A stretch of DNA of 64,000 nucleotides from Anaerobacillus alkaliphilus (GCF_004116265.1 NZ_QOUX01000027.1:1-64000); one strand, 5' to 3'; positions 16,886 to 24,691 are shown, counted from the first letter of the stretch. Program-made: numbers and translations. Notes: a model not told the origin generated them from the letters alone.

Positions 16886-16993
16886 ATGGCAGGTTGTGTA
16901 ACAGGTGCACCAACTACTGGATTTGCTGGAGGCTTTGCGTTAATCCTTGTTCTATTTATCTTATTGGTGATTATCGGAGCTTCTTGGCTTTAA
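16886..16993 (+). CDS. YjcZ family sporulation-type small membrane protein
   Basis: 35-aa peptide with AAAGGAGG 8 nt before the ATG. The C-terminal helix FALILVLFILLVIIGASWL matches the tiny YjcZ/SscA family (TIGR01732), which in Bacillus includes a small acid-resistant spore-assembly protein (SscA). The N-terminus is short and Gly/Thr-rich (MAGCVTGAPTTGFAGG). It is too short for usual ORF cutoffs. A strong terminator follows. Expression in the mother cell during sporulation is likely but inferred. Confidence 0.85.
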   Translation: MAGCVTGAPTTGFAGGFALILVLFILLVIIGASWL

Positions 16994-17012
16994 TAAACAA
17001 TAAACGTAAATG

Positions 17013-17042
17013 GGGTACGTCAGAAATGACGTACCCTTTTAT
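17013..17042 (+). terminator. Terminator of the YjcZ-type gene
   Basis: GGGTACGTCA and TGACGTACCC form a perfect 10-bp stem with a GAAA tetraloop, followed by TTTTATT. Confidence 0.92.
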
Positions 17043-17055
17043 TGCTAGTCGTACT

Positions 17056-17089
17056 AAAAGAGGAACTGCCTCTTTAGAGACAATTCCTC
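17056..17089 (-). terminator. Terminator of the Gly/Tyr-rich protein gene
   Basis: On the minus strand GAGGAA pairs with TTCCTC across an inner partly paired region containing TCTCTAAAGAGG, followed by TTTTAGT. It lies just after the stop at 17095. Confidence 0.65.
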
Positions 17090-17094
17090 GCTTT

Positions 17095-17394
17095 TTACCA
17101 GAAAAACGCTGCACCAAGTGCTAAACCGCCAACCGCGGCAAGTGCGACTGGAACAAAATAAGGATTTCCACCGTATCCATAGCCTGCACCATAGGCTCCA
17201 TACCCCTTATGACCATAGCCGCCGTAACCAGGATATCCGTATCTAAAACCACTTGGGCCTCCACCTACTCTTGGATCAATATACACGTACTCTGTATCAA
17301 CATCTACAATTTTCCCATAGTGTACTTTTCCGCTCTTTTCATAAATATGAACAACCTTGCCTCTATGTTGGCAACAAAGGTGATAGTTACTCAT
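17095..17394 (-). CDS. Gly/Tyr-rich small protein, probable spore-associated
   Basis: 99-aa protein in three parts. Residues 1-40 hold a small beta-type domain (CCQHRGKVVHIYEKSGKVHYGKI), residues 45-80 a Gly-Tyr-rich segment with repeats of the YGYPGYGGYG kind, and residues 80-99 a hydrophobic Ala/Gly helix. Gly/Tyr-rich tails of this kind are common in spore coat or exosporium proteins of Bacillus, and its neighbours (YjcZ-like, YppG-like) point the same way. No enzyme motif. AAAAGGAGG precedes the ATG. Function is inference only. Confidence 0.6.
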   Translation of the reverse strand: MSNYHLCCQHRGKVVHIYEKSGKVHYGKIVDVDTEYVYIDPRVGGGPSGFRYGYPGYGGYGHKGYGAYGAGYGYGGNPYFVPVALAAVGGLALGAAFFW

Positions 17395-17463
17395 CGAAAA
17401 ACCTCCTTTTCATTACTTAGTGTATGAAAGGAATGATAGTTTGATTGGACATATACTAGCTTG

Positions 17464-17550
17464 TGGTAAAAAAGGCTACTAACCAGGTGAAAAGCCGGAT
17501 TCTCACAATCTATGGTTAGAGACCGTGCCATTGTTTCTACCTTTTCATAG
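17464..17550 (+). ncRNA. Structured 5' leader of the YppG-like gene (candidate)
   Basis: Nested complementary segments: AAAAGG (17470-17475) with CCTTTT (17540-17545), CTAACCA (17479-17485) with TGGTTAG (17513-17519), and GTGA with TCAC inside. The whole lies 45-130 nt upstream of the start codon. No T-run follows, so it is not a terminator. It does not fit any riboswitch consensus I know. It may be a regulatory leader or a chance fold. Confidence 0.3.
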
Positions 17551-17595
17551 GCTAGAATAGACAGTAAAGCCCTTACTAGAAAGGAGGTTTATGGA

Positions 17596-17955
17596 ATGTT
17601 TCCACAGAGAAATAGAACAATGCAACATCCCTATTCTTATTACCACCAAATGTCTCAACAACAACAAGTTGCTGGTATGCAACCACAACGAAGAGGAATG
17701 TTTGGTGCTAGACAAACGAGTCATCAAGGAATGTACCCACAACAAATGCCTATGCAGTATTATCAGCAGCCACAACAACGAATGTACGTTACTCAACAGC
17801 AACAAATGCCTGTCCAACAACCTAAGCAATCATTTTTCAGGAATGAACAAGGACAAATAGACTTTCAAAAAATTGGTGGTGGTGTCCAAACCGTCATGGG
17901 ATTGGTAAATCAAGTTAGCCCAATGATGAAGATGCTTGGTGGATTTATTAAATAA
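17596..17955 (+). CDS. Gln/Pro/Met-rich YppG-like protein
   Basis: 119-aa protein. Residues 1-75 are low-complexity, rich in Gln, Pro, Met and Tyr, with stretches such as YYQQPQQRMYV. Residues 78-119 form a more regular C-terminal domain (SFFRNEQGQIDFQKIGGGVQ, then VNQVSPMMKMLGGFIK), which matches the YppG/YqfQ type of Bacillus spore-coat-like proteins (linked in my memory to the Phe-x-x-GQ-D-K pattern followed by VSPMIK). The start ATG has AAAGGAGG upstream. Three out-of-frame ORFs overlap it and are shadows. Confidence 0.7.
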   Translation: MFPQRNRTMQHPYSYYHQMSQQQQVAGMQPQRRGMFGARQTSHQGMYPQQMPMQYYQQPQQRMYVTQQQQMPVQQPKQSFFRNEQGQIDFQKIGGGVQTVMGLVNQVSPMMKMLGGFIK

Positions 17956-17967
17956 TGAAGAATGAAT

Positions 17968-18003
17968 AGCCAGAGACGATTCCTGCATAGAATGCCTCTG
18001 GCT
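17968..18003 (+). terminator. Terminator of the YppG-like gene
   Basis: AGCCAGAG and CTCTGGCT form an 8-bp stem around a 20-nt loop, with TTCCGTTT after it. Confidence 0.7.
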
Positions 18004-18014
18004 TTCCGTTTAGA

Positions 18015-18128
18015 CTAACGCTCATTATTCCAATAATAGATTTTAGGTAAATGAAGATACGTAATGTAATCATGTATTAGCGATACACCCACAAAGGCAA
18101 TCATTTGCCAATCAAGGCTCTTTACCAT
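18015..18128 (-). CDS. Small hydrophobic protein (37 aa)
   Basis: ATG at 18128 follows GAGGTGAG at 3-4 nt. The peptide has a hydrophobic stretch (WQMIAFVGVSLIHDYITYL) and an aromatic tail (KIYYWNNER). The mix of His/Tyr/Trp at the membrane edge suggests a single membrane helix. I recall similar short hypothetical proteins in Bacillaceae but no function. Confidence 0.45.
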   Translation of the reverse strand: MVKSLDWQMIAFVGVSLIHDYITYLHLPKIYYWNNER

Positions 18129-18213
18129 ACACTCACCTCAATGCTTTTTCTAAAACATATGGCCTTTGCAGTTTGTCTTATGACTACGAGGGTTTTTAAT
18201 GAGAATTATGAAT

Positions 18214-18282
18214 AAAACTGCCAATTTGTCCATTCCTTACGGACAATTTGGCAGTTTTGTTCTTTTGTGGTGCCTGACACCC
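18214..18282 (-). repeat. Composite GGTGCC-palindrome plus long terminator hairpin, copy 1
   Basis: On the minus strand the palindrome-like GGTGTCAGGCACC (18270-18282) is followed by an A-rich spacer and an 18-bp hairpin (18214-18231 / 18241-18258) whose tip reads TTGTCC...GGACAA, then TTTTATT. It serves as terminator of the cysH operon. A second copy of the same composite is at 47261-47324. Confidence 0.75.
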
Positions 18283-18283
18283 A

Positions 18284-18880
18284 TCAGATAATTTGTTTTT
18301 CTTCAAGGTAGCTGATAACTTTTGCGACACTCTCCTCGACTGATTGTTTGTCAGTATTGATTACTAACTCTGGAGCTTCTGGTTCTTCATAGGGTGAACT
18401 TATTCCTGTAAAGTTAGGTATAATTCCTGCCCTTGCTTTTCCGTAAAGGCCTTTCGGATCGCGGCGTTCACATGTCTCAATTGATGCACTTACAAAGATC
18501 TCAATAAATTCATCAACCTCTACAAGAGATCTCACTAAGTTACGATCTTCACGAAACGGAGAAATAAATGCTGTCAACGTAATGACACCTGCATCCAAGA
18601 AAAGCTTAGCTACTTCTCCTATTCTACGAATGTTTTCCTTCCGATCTTCTTCCGTAAACCCAAGTCCTTTATTTAAGCCGTGACGTACGTTATCACCATC
18701 TAATACGTAACTATGAACATTTCGTTGATACAATTCTTTCTCAACGGCATTGGCTAACGTAGACTTTCCAGAACCTGAAAGACCAGTAAACCATAAGATA
18801 CAACTTTTGTGTCCCTTCTTACTTTGCCTATCAGCTTTTGAAATTGTTGTTTCGTGCCAAACAATATTTTCACTAGCCAT
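18284..18880 (-). CDS. cysC: Adenylylsulfate kinase
   Basis: Phosphorylates adenosine 5'-phosphosulfate to PAPS with ATP, the second activation step of sulfate assimilation. 198 aa. P-loop GLSGSGKST (about 33-41), [15 protein letters not shown] (about 60-74), FISPFREDR and the KGLYGKAR loop are typical of APS kinases. It is the last gene of the cysH-sat-cysP-cysC operon, 31 bp after cysP, and is followed by the composite terminator. AGTGGGG lies before the ATG. Confidence 0.96.
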   Translation of the reverse strand: MASENIVWHETTISKADRQSKKGHKSCILWFTGLSGSGKSTLANAVEKELYQRNVHSYVLDGDNVRHGLNKGLGFTEEDRKENIRRIGEVAKLFLDAGVITLTAFISPFREDRNLVRSLVEVDEFIEIFVSASIETCERRDPKGLYGKARAGIIPNFTGISSPYEEPEAPELVINTDKQSVEESVAKVISYLEEKQII

Positions 18881-18911
18881 TAAAAATCCCCACTTTTCTG
18901 TTTAGTAAATT

Positions 18912-19991
18912 CTATATTCCTCCACCTTGGTCATGAATAGCGCTTCGCTCTCTCCTCGCGGCTTGAGCTAATCTCACTGAACCGATGGTCGCAATAAATA
19001 CACTAATTATCACGAAGCTTGTGTAAAAATCAGCTTTTAGAAATAAGGTTATTAAGCCGTAACAAAGAACTAATGAAAATACAGGTGAGACAATCCAAAC
19101 CATTGCAATCTTTTTAATAATGTCTTTTTGCAATACTTTAAAACCAGTGTTAACAGTACCAATACCTACAATGGCAGAAGTTGTTACTTGTGTTAACGGG
19201 ACTGGTAATCCAAAAATTGAAGCGATGATAACAAGTGTTCCGCCGGTAATCGAAACAGCACTCCCTTGTAGAAGTGAGATCCGAGTTATTTTTTTGCCAT
19301 TAGTCTCAAGAACTTTCCCACCTAGCAAAACTGCTCCTAATGATACGAACAAGCCCCCGACAATAACAGCTGTACTAATCTCAATTAGCCCAGCACCAAC
19401 TAAAGGGCCAACGGCATTTGCAACATTATTCATTCCGGCAGCGTAAGCTTCAAGTCCACCAGATAAAATCAAAAGGATGACTAGCCACTTATGCCATTTG
19501 CCATTGTCTTTTAGTGCTGGATATTTCTTTTCTAAAAGACGGATCAGTTTTCCCGCTAAAACAGCTAATACAAAAGCAACAATTGGAACAATGACCCAAA
19601 AGGATATAATCATAAGTAACCGCTCAAAGTAAACTGCTTGGAAAGCAATCCCTGCACCTACAAGTGATCCTACGACAACTTCACTCGTGGATAGAGGAAT
19701 TCCCAAAAGATTAGCAATGAACAACGTTAAGCATGCTGCTGCTAAAATAATCACTGTTACTTCTACGTTAATAATCTCAGCAGGAATAATTCCCCCACCA
19801 ATAGTACGAACTACTTCGCCACCAGCCAAAGCTCCTAAAAAAGCAAATACCGCTACTATGAACATTGCGTGCTTTTTCTTTTTTATTGCTCCACTACCAT
19901 ACGCAGGTCCCATAGCTGCTGCTGTACCACTTGCTCCTATGTTCATAGCAAAAAAGAAAGCAATTATAAACGCGATGACGATTAATACCAT
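18912..19991 (-). CDS. cysP: Sulfate permease of the PiT family
   Basis: 359-aa membrane protein with ten or more helices in two inverted halves. The opening AFFFAMNIGASGTAAAMGPAYGSGAIKKK is the PiT-family signature as seen in B. subtilis CysP, which takes up sulfate instead of phosphate; the second signature is AYAAGMNNVANAVGPLVGAG. The location inside the sulfate assimilation operon supports sulfate as substrate. ATG with AAGGAGAGGG upstream. In B. subtilis cysP comes before sat; here the two are swapped. Confidence 0.9.
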   Translation of the reverse strand: MVLIVIAFIIAFFFAMNIGASGTAAAMGPAYGSGAIKKKKHAMFIVAVFAFLGALAGGEVVRTIGGGIIPAEIINVEVTVIILAAACLTLFIANLLGIPLSTSEVVVGSLVGAGIAFQAVYFERLLMIISFWVIVPIVAFVLAVLAGKLIRLLEKKYPALKDNGKWHKWLVILLILSGGLEAYAAGMNNVANAVGPLVGAGLIEISTAVIVGGLFVSLGAVLLGGKVLETNGKKITRISLLQGSAVSITGGTLVIIASIFGLPVPLTQVTTSAIVGIGTVNTGFKVLQKDIIKKIAMVWIVSPVFSLVLCYGLITLFLKADFYTSFVIISVFIATIGSVRLAQAARRERSAIHDQGGGI

Positions 19992-20021
19992 CTTTTTCTC
20001 CCTCTCCTTATGGGACTCGCA

Positions 20022-21179
20022 CTAATTTTTGGATAGTAACGCTTCCTTTTTGGCTAACCCACTGATTAAAACTTCAACAACTTCTTTTCTACTAAATTCG
20101 GCTGGTGGAATAACACCATCTTTTAGCATTTCACGTACTTTTGTTCCTGATAGGATGACGTGGTCTTCTTTTGAGTGAGGGCATGTTTTCGTACTAGCCA
20201 TGTTTTCACATTTTTTGCAGTAAAAGCTGTGCTCAAAAAAGAGTGGGGTAATCCCTAGTTCTTTCTCAGAGAAATTTGTAAAAATCAACTGAGCATCATA
20301 CGTTCCGTAATAATCCCCTACACCAGCATGGTCACGCCCCACAATAAAATGTGTGCAACCATAATTTTTTCGAACCATTGCATGAAAAATAGCTTCTCGT
20401 GGACCCGCATAGCGCATTGCTGCAGGGAATACCGCTAAGAATACTCGGTTTTTAGGGTAATAGTTATCTAATAAAACTTGATAACTCTCCATACGAACAT
20501 CTGCTGGAATGTCATCTGATTTCGTTTCACCAACTAAAGGATTTAAAAATAATCCATCGACAATTTCCAATGCTGATTTTTGAATATATTCATGTGCTCG
20601 ATGAACTGGGTTTCTCGTTTGAAACCCAACGACTTTTTTCCAGCCTAAACTTTTAAATTTCTCTCTTGTTTCTGTTGGGTCTAGATAAAACTCTTGAAAA
20701 CGATCAGACTCAATTTTTTTAACTAAAATGATAGAACCCGCAACATAAACATTGGGGCGTTCAAATAGTTTTTTAACCCCTGGATGTGCCAAGTCTGTGG
20801 TACCGTAGACCTTTTCAGCTTCCTTCAGTTTATCTGGTACAAATACTTCTTGAAGATCCAATACGCCATAGACCTTCTGATTTGCTACTAGCTTCACTTT
20901 ATTTCCTACTATTAATTCCTGAGCCACTTCTTCTGTTACAGGCAACGTAATTGGAATACTCCAAACCGTCCCATCAGCTAATCGCATCTCATCAACAACA
21001 GACTCATAATCTTCTTTTCCAAGAAATCCTGTTAATGGACTAAAAGCTCCATTCGCAATCAATTTTAAATCTGATAAAGCAAAATCATCTAGTTCAATCT
21101 CTTTGTTTATATGTGAAATATCATAATTTTCATTGAAACGATCTACTAATGCTCCACCATGTGGAATACTTAAACTCAT
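20022..21179 (-). CDS. sat: Sulfate adenylyltransferase (ATP sulfurylase)
   Basis: Forms APS and pyrophosphate from ATP and sulfate. 385 aa, single-domain bacterial type without an APS-kinase tail. The catalytic [12 protein letters not shown] and [12 protein letters not shown] motifs are intact, and a zinc-binding-like [15 protein letters not shown] stretch lies near the end. ATG at 21179 is chosen because GGAGGGG stands 5 nt before it; an ATG at 21215 reads through that site. It sits between cysH and cysP in the operon. Confidence 0.95.
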   Translation of the reverse strand: MSLSIPHGGALVDRFNENYDISHINKEIELDDFALSDLKLIANGAFSPLTGFLGKEDYESVVDEMRLADGTVWSIPITLPVTEEVAQELIVGNKVKLVANQKVYGVLDLQEVFVPDKLKEAEKVYGTTDLAHPGVKKLFERPNVYVAGSIILVKKIESDRFQEFYLDPTETREKFKSLGWKKVVGFQTRNPVHRAHEYIQKSALEIVDGLFLNPLVGETKSDDIPADVRMESYQVLLDNYYPKNRVFLAVFPAAMRYAGPREAIFHAMVRKNYGCTHFIVGRDHAGVGDYYGTYDAQLIFTNFSEKELGITPLFFEHSFYCKKCENMASTKTCPHSKEDHVILSGTKVREMLKDGVIPPAEFSRKEVVEVLISGLAKKEALLSKN

Positions 21180-21233
21180 TTTAACCCCTCCAAAGAATTT
21201 GTATCTAGCATTCATAATTCATAATTCATAATT

Positions 21234-21944
21234 CTACTGATGAAGTCCACATTCAGTTTTTGTTGTATTTGCCCAACGACCTTTACGCGAATCCTCACCT
21301 TCAGCTACTGGTAATGTACAGTTCTCACAACCAATGCTTGGATACCCTTGATCATGGAGGTCATTGTATGGCAGCTTGTGTAGTTTCACATAAAGCCAAA
21401 TTTCTTCTGACGTCCAGTGAATAAGCGGACAAACCTTGATGGATTGAAATCGCTTATCTTTATTTACAAATTGAACATTCGCTCTCGTAACGGATTGTTC
21501 TCTTCTCAATCCCGATATCCACGCTTGGTATTTATTTAATTCCGTTTCTAGCGGTTTTAATTTACGGATTTTACAGCATTGATCAGGAGCTGACTTCCAT
21601 AATTCATTCCCATACAGTTCATTTTGTTCAGTAACCGTTACTTCAGGCTTAATTAGTTGAATGTTTAGTTTGGGATACTTCGTTTTTACTTTTTCAATTA
21701 ACTCATAAGTTTGTTTAAAATGTAGACCAGTATCAAGAAAAACAATGGATGCATCGTTTTTCACTTTACTAATAAGATCAATTAAGACGATCCCTTCTAT
21801 ACCAAAGCTACAAGCGTAAACAATGTCATCTTGGTATTGATGATACGCCCACTTTAATACGTCAATTGCATCTTTTTTGGCAAGGTCCAGATTGAGAGTA
21901 GTAATCTCTTCATCTAGGATATTTTGATACGATAATTCACCCAC
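21234..21944 (-). CDS. cysH: Phosphoadenylyl/adenylyl-sulfate reductase
   Basis: Reduces PAPS and/or APS to sulfite with thioredoxin. About 236 aa. The PP-loop-like [15 protein letters not shown], the C-terminal catalytic ECGLHQ, and the cysteine pairs DQCCKI and CENC are present; the CC/CxxC set binds a 4Fe-4S cluster and marks the assimilatory APS-reductase subtype able to use APS. GAAGGGG overlaps an ATG at 21953, so GTG at 21944 (9 nt away) is the better start. First gene of the operon; a MITE sits 54 bp upstream of the 21953 ATG. Confidence 0.93.
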   Translation of the reverse strand: MGELSYQNILDEEITTLNLDLAKKDAIDVLKWAYHQYQDDIVYACSFGIEGIVLIDLISKVKNDASIVFLDTGLHFKQTYELIEKVKTKYPKLNIQLIKPEVTVTEQNELYGNELWKSAPDQCCKIRKLKPLETELNKYQAWISGLRREQSVTRANVQFVNKDKRFQSIKVCPLIHWTSEEIWLYVKLHKLPYNDLHDQGYPSIGCENCTLPVAEGEDSRKGRWANTTKTECGLHQ

Positions 21945-22007
21945 GTTATTCATCCCCTTCTATTGGCAACTCATATAGCTCAGTCAGGCATTTATATTTT
22001 TTCTTAA

Positions 22008-22198
22008 GGCTCTTTTCGTAAACATTGTGGCTTTTTATCCTAAAATAATCGAAAAAATACCCTATATGAAGATATCAGCCAATAGATTATGTAAGAAAAG
22101 AGCAGTACTTACATAATTAGAAGTAAATTCTTAGTAATTTGTGTAAAAATCCGGCTTTTGGGATTTTTACGAAAGCAACAAACTTTGCGAAAACAGCC
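22008..22198. mobile_element. MITE-like element, intact copy A (191 bp)
   Basis: Ends are imperfect inverted repeats of about 27 bp: left GGCTCTTTTCGTAAACATTG, right (complement) GGCTGTTTTCGCAAAGTTTG. It is flanked by TTTCTTAA (22000-22007) and CTTCTTAA (22199-22206), an 8-bp target duplication with one mismatch. No coding capacity. It lies between the cysH leader terminator and cysH. The same element recurs at 54533-54724 and, truncated, at 46673-46750. GG-starting ends and 8-bp duplications suggest mobilisation by an ISL3-family transposase (inference). Confidence 0.85.
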
Positions 22199-22211
22199 CT
22201 TCTTAATGAAT

Positions 22212-22258
22212 AAAAAAAGGGCAACACAAGCTCCGTATTTCAGAAACTTTCTGTTGCC
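22212..22258 (-). terminator. Terminator in the cysH leader (possible attenuator)
   Basis: On the minus strand GGCAACA pairs with TGTTGCC around a loop that itself folds (AGAAAGTTTCT), followed by CTTTTTTATT. No gene on this strand lies upstream, but a promoter does (22344-22372), so this terminator acts on a leader RNA of about 130 nt ahead of cysH. Confidence 0.75.
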
Positions 22259-22343
22259 TCTAGTTTTTCTAGTCAGCTATCCCTATTAAATTAGTAAGAA
22301 TTTATTTCCGAGTAAATACATAAGTTTTATATGATTATTTTAA

Positions 22344-22372
22344 ATTTTATTAAATGTTTATTTTTTTGTCAA
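22344..22372 (-). promoter_or_regulatory. Promoter of the cysH leader RNA
   Basis: Consensus -35 TTGACA (22367-22372), 17-nt spacer and -10 TAAAAT (22344-22349) on the minus strand. The start point is near 22337. It drives the leader that ends at the 22212 terminator and, with readthrough, the cysH operon. Confidence 0.78.
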
Positions 22373-22600
22373 GGGGAATGAGGAAGAAACAAAAAAAATA
22401 TTCGTAACTAAGATTGTCGTTATCGAATATAGTGAATGAATGTATTTTAAGAAATTGCTCTCCTAACTTTTTTCAAAACTTATAAATCTTTCATCACCTA
22501 TACGGTTAGTCACTCATAATTTAATAAAAAAAGCTTCTTTCACTCTCTTTGTCTTAGAACAATTTTTTGAAAAAAGCATAAAAAGAGGAGATTTTTAAAA

Positions 22601-23458
22601 ATGAACAACCAACGTCGCTACAAAATACCTAGATGGTCCAAATACAATGCAGGTTCTCTAAATCCAGTTGAACCTAACGGTGGCTCTTGGCCTTTGCATT
22701 TCTTTAATCGCAACTGGAAAAATCAATGGACTGATTTAGACGGGGAATTAGTATCCTTTAAAATTCGTAATCCGGGTACAATTGATTTTATGGGAGAACA
22801 ATTAGAAACTGTGAAAAATACACAAAAAAATTTAACTGATGAGCAAAAGGAAATTGCCAACTACTTTGGCTTTGGACCTCCAACAAAGCAATGGACACCT
22901 GTCATCGATCGCCTTATCGACACGTACAATGTTAACCCTAACCGTGCTGCAAGAATACTGGCAGCAACTAATGCAGCGATTAATGACGCAATGGTGATTG
23001 CATGGCAAATTAAATATGTAACTGATGTAGCAAGACCTAACCAAATAGATCCAGAACTCGAAACAGTGCTTCCTACACCACACTTCCCTGCCTATCCTTC
23101 AGGTCATGCAGTAGTAAGTGGCTGTGTTGAGGTAGTATTAGGTTACTTCTTCCCAGCGGAACGAGCCAGATTACGAGAAATTGCTGAACAAAATGCATTA
23201 TCTCGTTTATATGCATGTGTTCATTTCCCTATAGATAATAATGAGGGGCTACGATTAGGAAGACAAATCGGTCAACACATAGTAAAAGAATTAAAGCAAG
23301 ATCGAGATAAGAATAGGAAAATTGTTGATCAACCATATACAGAAGGAAAAGATGCCGTATTGCCACCACCGCCTTGGGATCAGGCAATCCCATTTCCACC
23401 TAACCAAGAACAAGCAGAACCACAACAACCAGCTAGAAGACCATTTTTCTTCTTTTAA
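22601..23458 (+). CDS. PAP2 superfamily / vanadium haloperoxidase-like protein
   Basis: 285 aa with the three phosphatase/haloperoxidase motifs in order: K138-x6-R145-P146, PSGH (166-169) and SR202-x5-H208-x3-D212. In family terms these bind phosphate or vanadate and supply the catalytic histidines. No signal peptide and no membrane helices, unlike lipid PAP2 phosphatases, so it resembles the soluble vanadium-haloperoxidase branch; actual metal and substrate unknown. The Pro/Gln-rich tail ends in FFFF. AGAGGAG precedes the ATG. Monocistronic with a terminator. Confidence 0.82.
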   Translation: MNNQRRYKIPRWSKYNAGSLNPVEPNGGSWPLHFFNRNWKNQWTDLDGELVSFKIRNPGTIDFMGEQLETVKNTQKNLTDEQKEIANYFGFGPPTKQWTPVIDRLIDTYNVNPNRAARILAATNAAINDAMVIAWQIKYVTDVARPNQIDPELETVLPTPHFPAYPSGHAVVSGCVEVVLGYFFPAERARLREIAEQNALSRLYACVHFPIDNNEGLRLGRQIGQHIVKELKQDRDKNRKIVDQPYTEGKDAVLPPPPWDQAIPFPPNQEQAEPQQPARRPFFFF

Positions 23459-23491
23459 AAGAAGAGCTATAGTCTACACCTGTGGCTAATG

Positions 23492-23520
23492 AAAAACTCA
23501 CCAATTTCTGGTGAGTTTTT
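23492..23520. terminator. Bidirectional terminator
   Basis: AAAAACTCACC and GGTGAGTTTTT form an 11-bp stem with a 7-nt loop between the convergent PAP2-like gene (plus) and the candidate selenoprotein gene (minus, stop at 23525). Its position just after the TAG at 23525-23527 supports that TAG as the true end of the selenoprotein. Confidence 0.9.
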
Positions 23521-23524
23521 CAAC

Positions 23525-24055
23525 CTATAAATCTTCCATGACTTTGATTACTGTCTTGATGTTTTCCCCAAGAAGATAATCAACTTCTACAATCATATTT
23601 GTTGTTACTGGATTAACTCCTAAGTACCCTCGGTAAATTTTATTTTCTGCTAGGTCAATAAAACCAAAAGTTTCTCCAAATTGACCTTGGACATCTGTTA
23701 AAAACTCAAAATGATCTAGCTTATATGTTTCTTTTACAAGTAAATGTTCCTCTGGTGAGTCTAGACTTATGGCATATACTTTTACATCTGGAAGTTTATC
23801 TAGATTATTATGCAGCTCAACTAGCTGGCTAATACAAACCTGTCAGCCAATCCCCGTAAAGTAAGCGTAGATTGTTTTCCCCTCAGGCGTAACATTTACA
23901 TAAGACCCTGCTAAGTTTGGCATTTCCATATCGAAGTCTGCCTGGTTAAAGGTGATTGCTCCATTTCCATTCACTTGTGGTTGCTCTTCATCTGTAGCAC
24001 AACCAACTAAACTAATGAAAGAAGCAAGTAGTGCAATAGCAAATATTTTCCGCAT
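23525..24055 (-). CDS. Candidate selenoprotein: thioredoxin-fold lipoprotein with UxxC
   Basis: Read with the TGA at 23843-23845 as selenocysteine, this is a 176-aa lipoprotein. The first 19 residues are a signal peptide with lipobox LVGC (Cys19). The redox site reads YFTGIG-U-QVCISQL, Sec71 and Cys74, a UxxC motif in place of the thioredoxin CxxC or peroxiredoxin TxxC. After the TGA the frame stays open for 105 codons and keeps a thioredoxin-fold pattern (VKVYAISLDSPEEH, FLTDVQGQFGETFGF, as in Tpx/AhpC) to a TAG followed by a terminator. A hairpin of bacterial SECIS form lies just after the TGA. Start at 24055: AGGA is 8 nt upstream (an ATG at 24061 is too close). Read conventionally it would be a 70-72 aa fragment. 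A point-mutated pseudogene remains possible. Confidence 0.78.
23813..23827 (-). promoter_or_regulatory. SECIS-like hairpin after the in-frame UGA
   Basis: In the RNA, CAGCU-AGUUG-AGCUG: a perfect 5-bp stem and 5-nt loop. The loop starts 21 nt after the UGA and has G at its second position. Known bacterial SECIS elements need a short stem, a G among the first two loop bases and a distance of about 16-37 nt, so it qualifies. Confidence 0.65.
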
Positions 24056-24163
24056 GTTCATAGTCCTCTCTAAACTTATCGTTAAATTTGAAATCCTCTA
24101 TAAGCACTATAGCCGTTTTTTCTTTTATAGACAAGAAAGTTACTCTAATCTTCATATGTAAAT

Positions 24164-24691
24164 TTAATGAACAGTTTGTTTGTTAAGAGACTGAATAAAA
24201 TTGTTAACTTGTTCTTTACTCGATAAGATATAAACTCGTTTCCCTGCATTTTTAAAGGCTTCTAACCTTTTAGCCATTGCTTTTTTTCTTGGATAATATG
24301 TAGTAGCTATAAACTTAATAAACTGCCAATCTAATTTCTCTGAACAACCCTCCGCCATGTCTTGACGAGTTTTCCCGAGATTCGTAAGCCAACGCTTGAC
24401 AACCCGATAGAAGCATACATAAATAGGATGCTCAATATAAACGATCGTATCAGCTTTGTCTGAACGGATCCGGAAAGTACTTGTATAATTACCTTCAATT
24501 ATCCAGCTTTCACGGTTAACAATCTTAGCTTGCGCTTCGCTAAATTCTTCAAAAGGTGCCTCGACCCAACCAGCCCTCCAGTACAGCTGATCCAAATGAT
24601 AAACATCTATCTTTAGTTCATCAGCCATCTTCTTTGCTAAAGTTGACTTACCCACACCTGCTGAAACACCAATAACCATAATCTTCTTCAT
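24164..24691 (-). CDS. P-loop kinase, DNA topology modulation/FlaR-like
   Basis: 175-aa nucleoside/adenylate-kinase-like P-loop protein. Walker A is GVSAGVGKST (about 7-16). YHLDQLYWRAGW and WIIEGNYTSTF are hallmarks of the family annotated as AAA ATPase or topology modulation protein (FlaR). RVVKRWLTNLGKTRQDM forms the lid region. The natural substrate is unknown. The ATG at 24691 is favoured over 24709 because GGGGG stands 7 nt before it. Monocistronic; next to the selenoprotein gene, with which it shares orientation but has a 100-bp gap. Confidence 0.8.
   Translation of the reverse strand: MKKIMVIGVSAGVGKSTLAKKMADELKIDVYHLDQLYWRAGWVEAPFEEFSEAQAKIVNRESWIIEGNYTSTFRIRSDKADTIVYIEHPIYVCFYRVVKRWLTNLGKTRQDMAEGCSEKLDWQFIKFIATTYYPRKKAMAKRLEAFKNAGKRVYILSSKEQVNNFIQSLNKQTVH

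Noticed and set aside
16894-17124. 76-aa ORF overlapping the YjcZ-type gene
   Set aside because: It reads out of frame through YjcZ and two terminators and has no ribosome site.
17464-17560. c-di-GMP, purine or FMN riboswitch before the YppG-like gene
   Set aside because: Some short stretches (GTTTCTACC, AAAGCC) recall these aptamers, but the required core sequences and spacing are missing.
17545-17860. Overlapping ORFs on both strands of the Gln-rich gene
   Set aside because: They arise from the CAA/CAG repeats of the YppG-like gene in other frames (Leu/His/Ser-rich and Cys/Asn-rich products) and lack ribosome sites.
21954-22600. SAM-I (S-box) riboswitch or T-box before cysH
   Set aside because: The conserved S-box and T-box core sequences are not present on the minus strand; only a promoter, leader and terminator can be seen.
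23843-24061. A 72-aa lipoprotein ending at TGA, as a simple short gene
   Set aside because: The frame continues open for 105 codons with a UxxC redox motif, a SECIS-like hairpin and a terminator after the final TAG, so a readthrough selenoprotein explains more. A point-mutated pseudogene is still possible.
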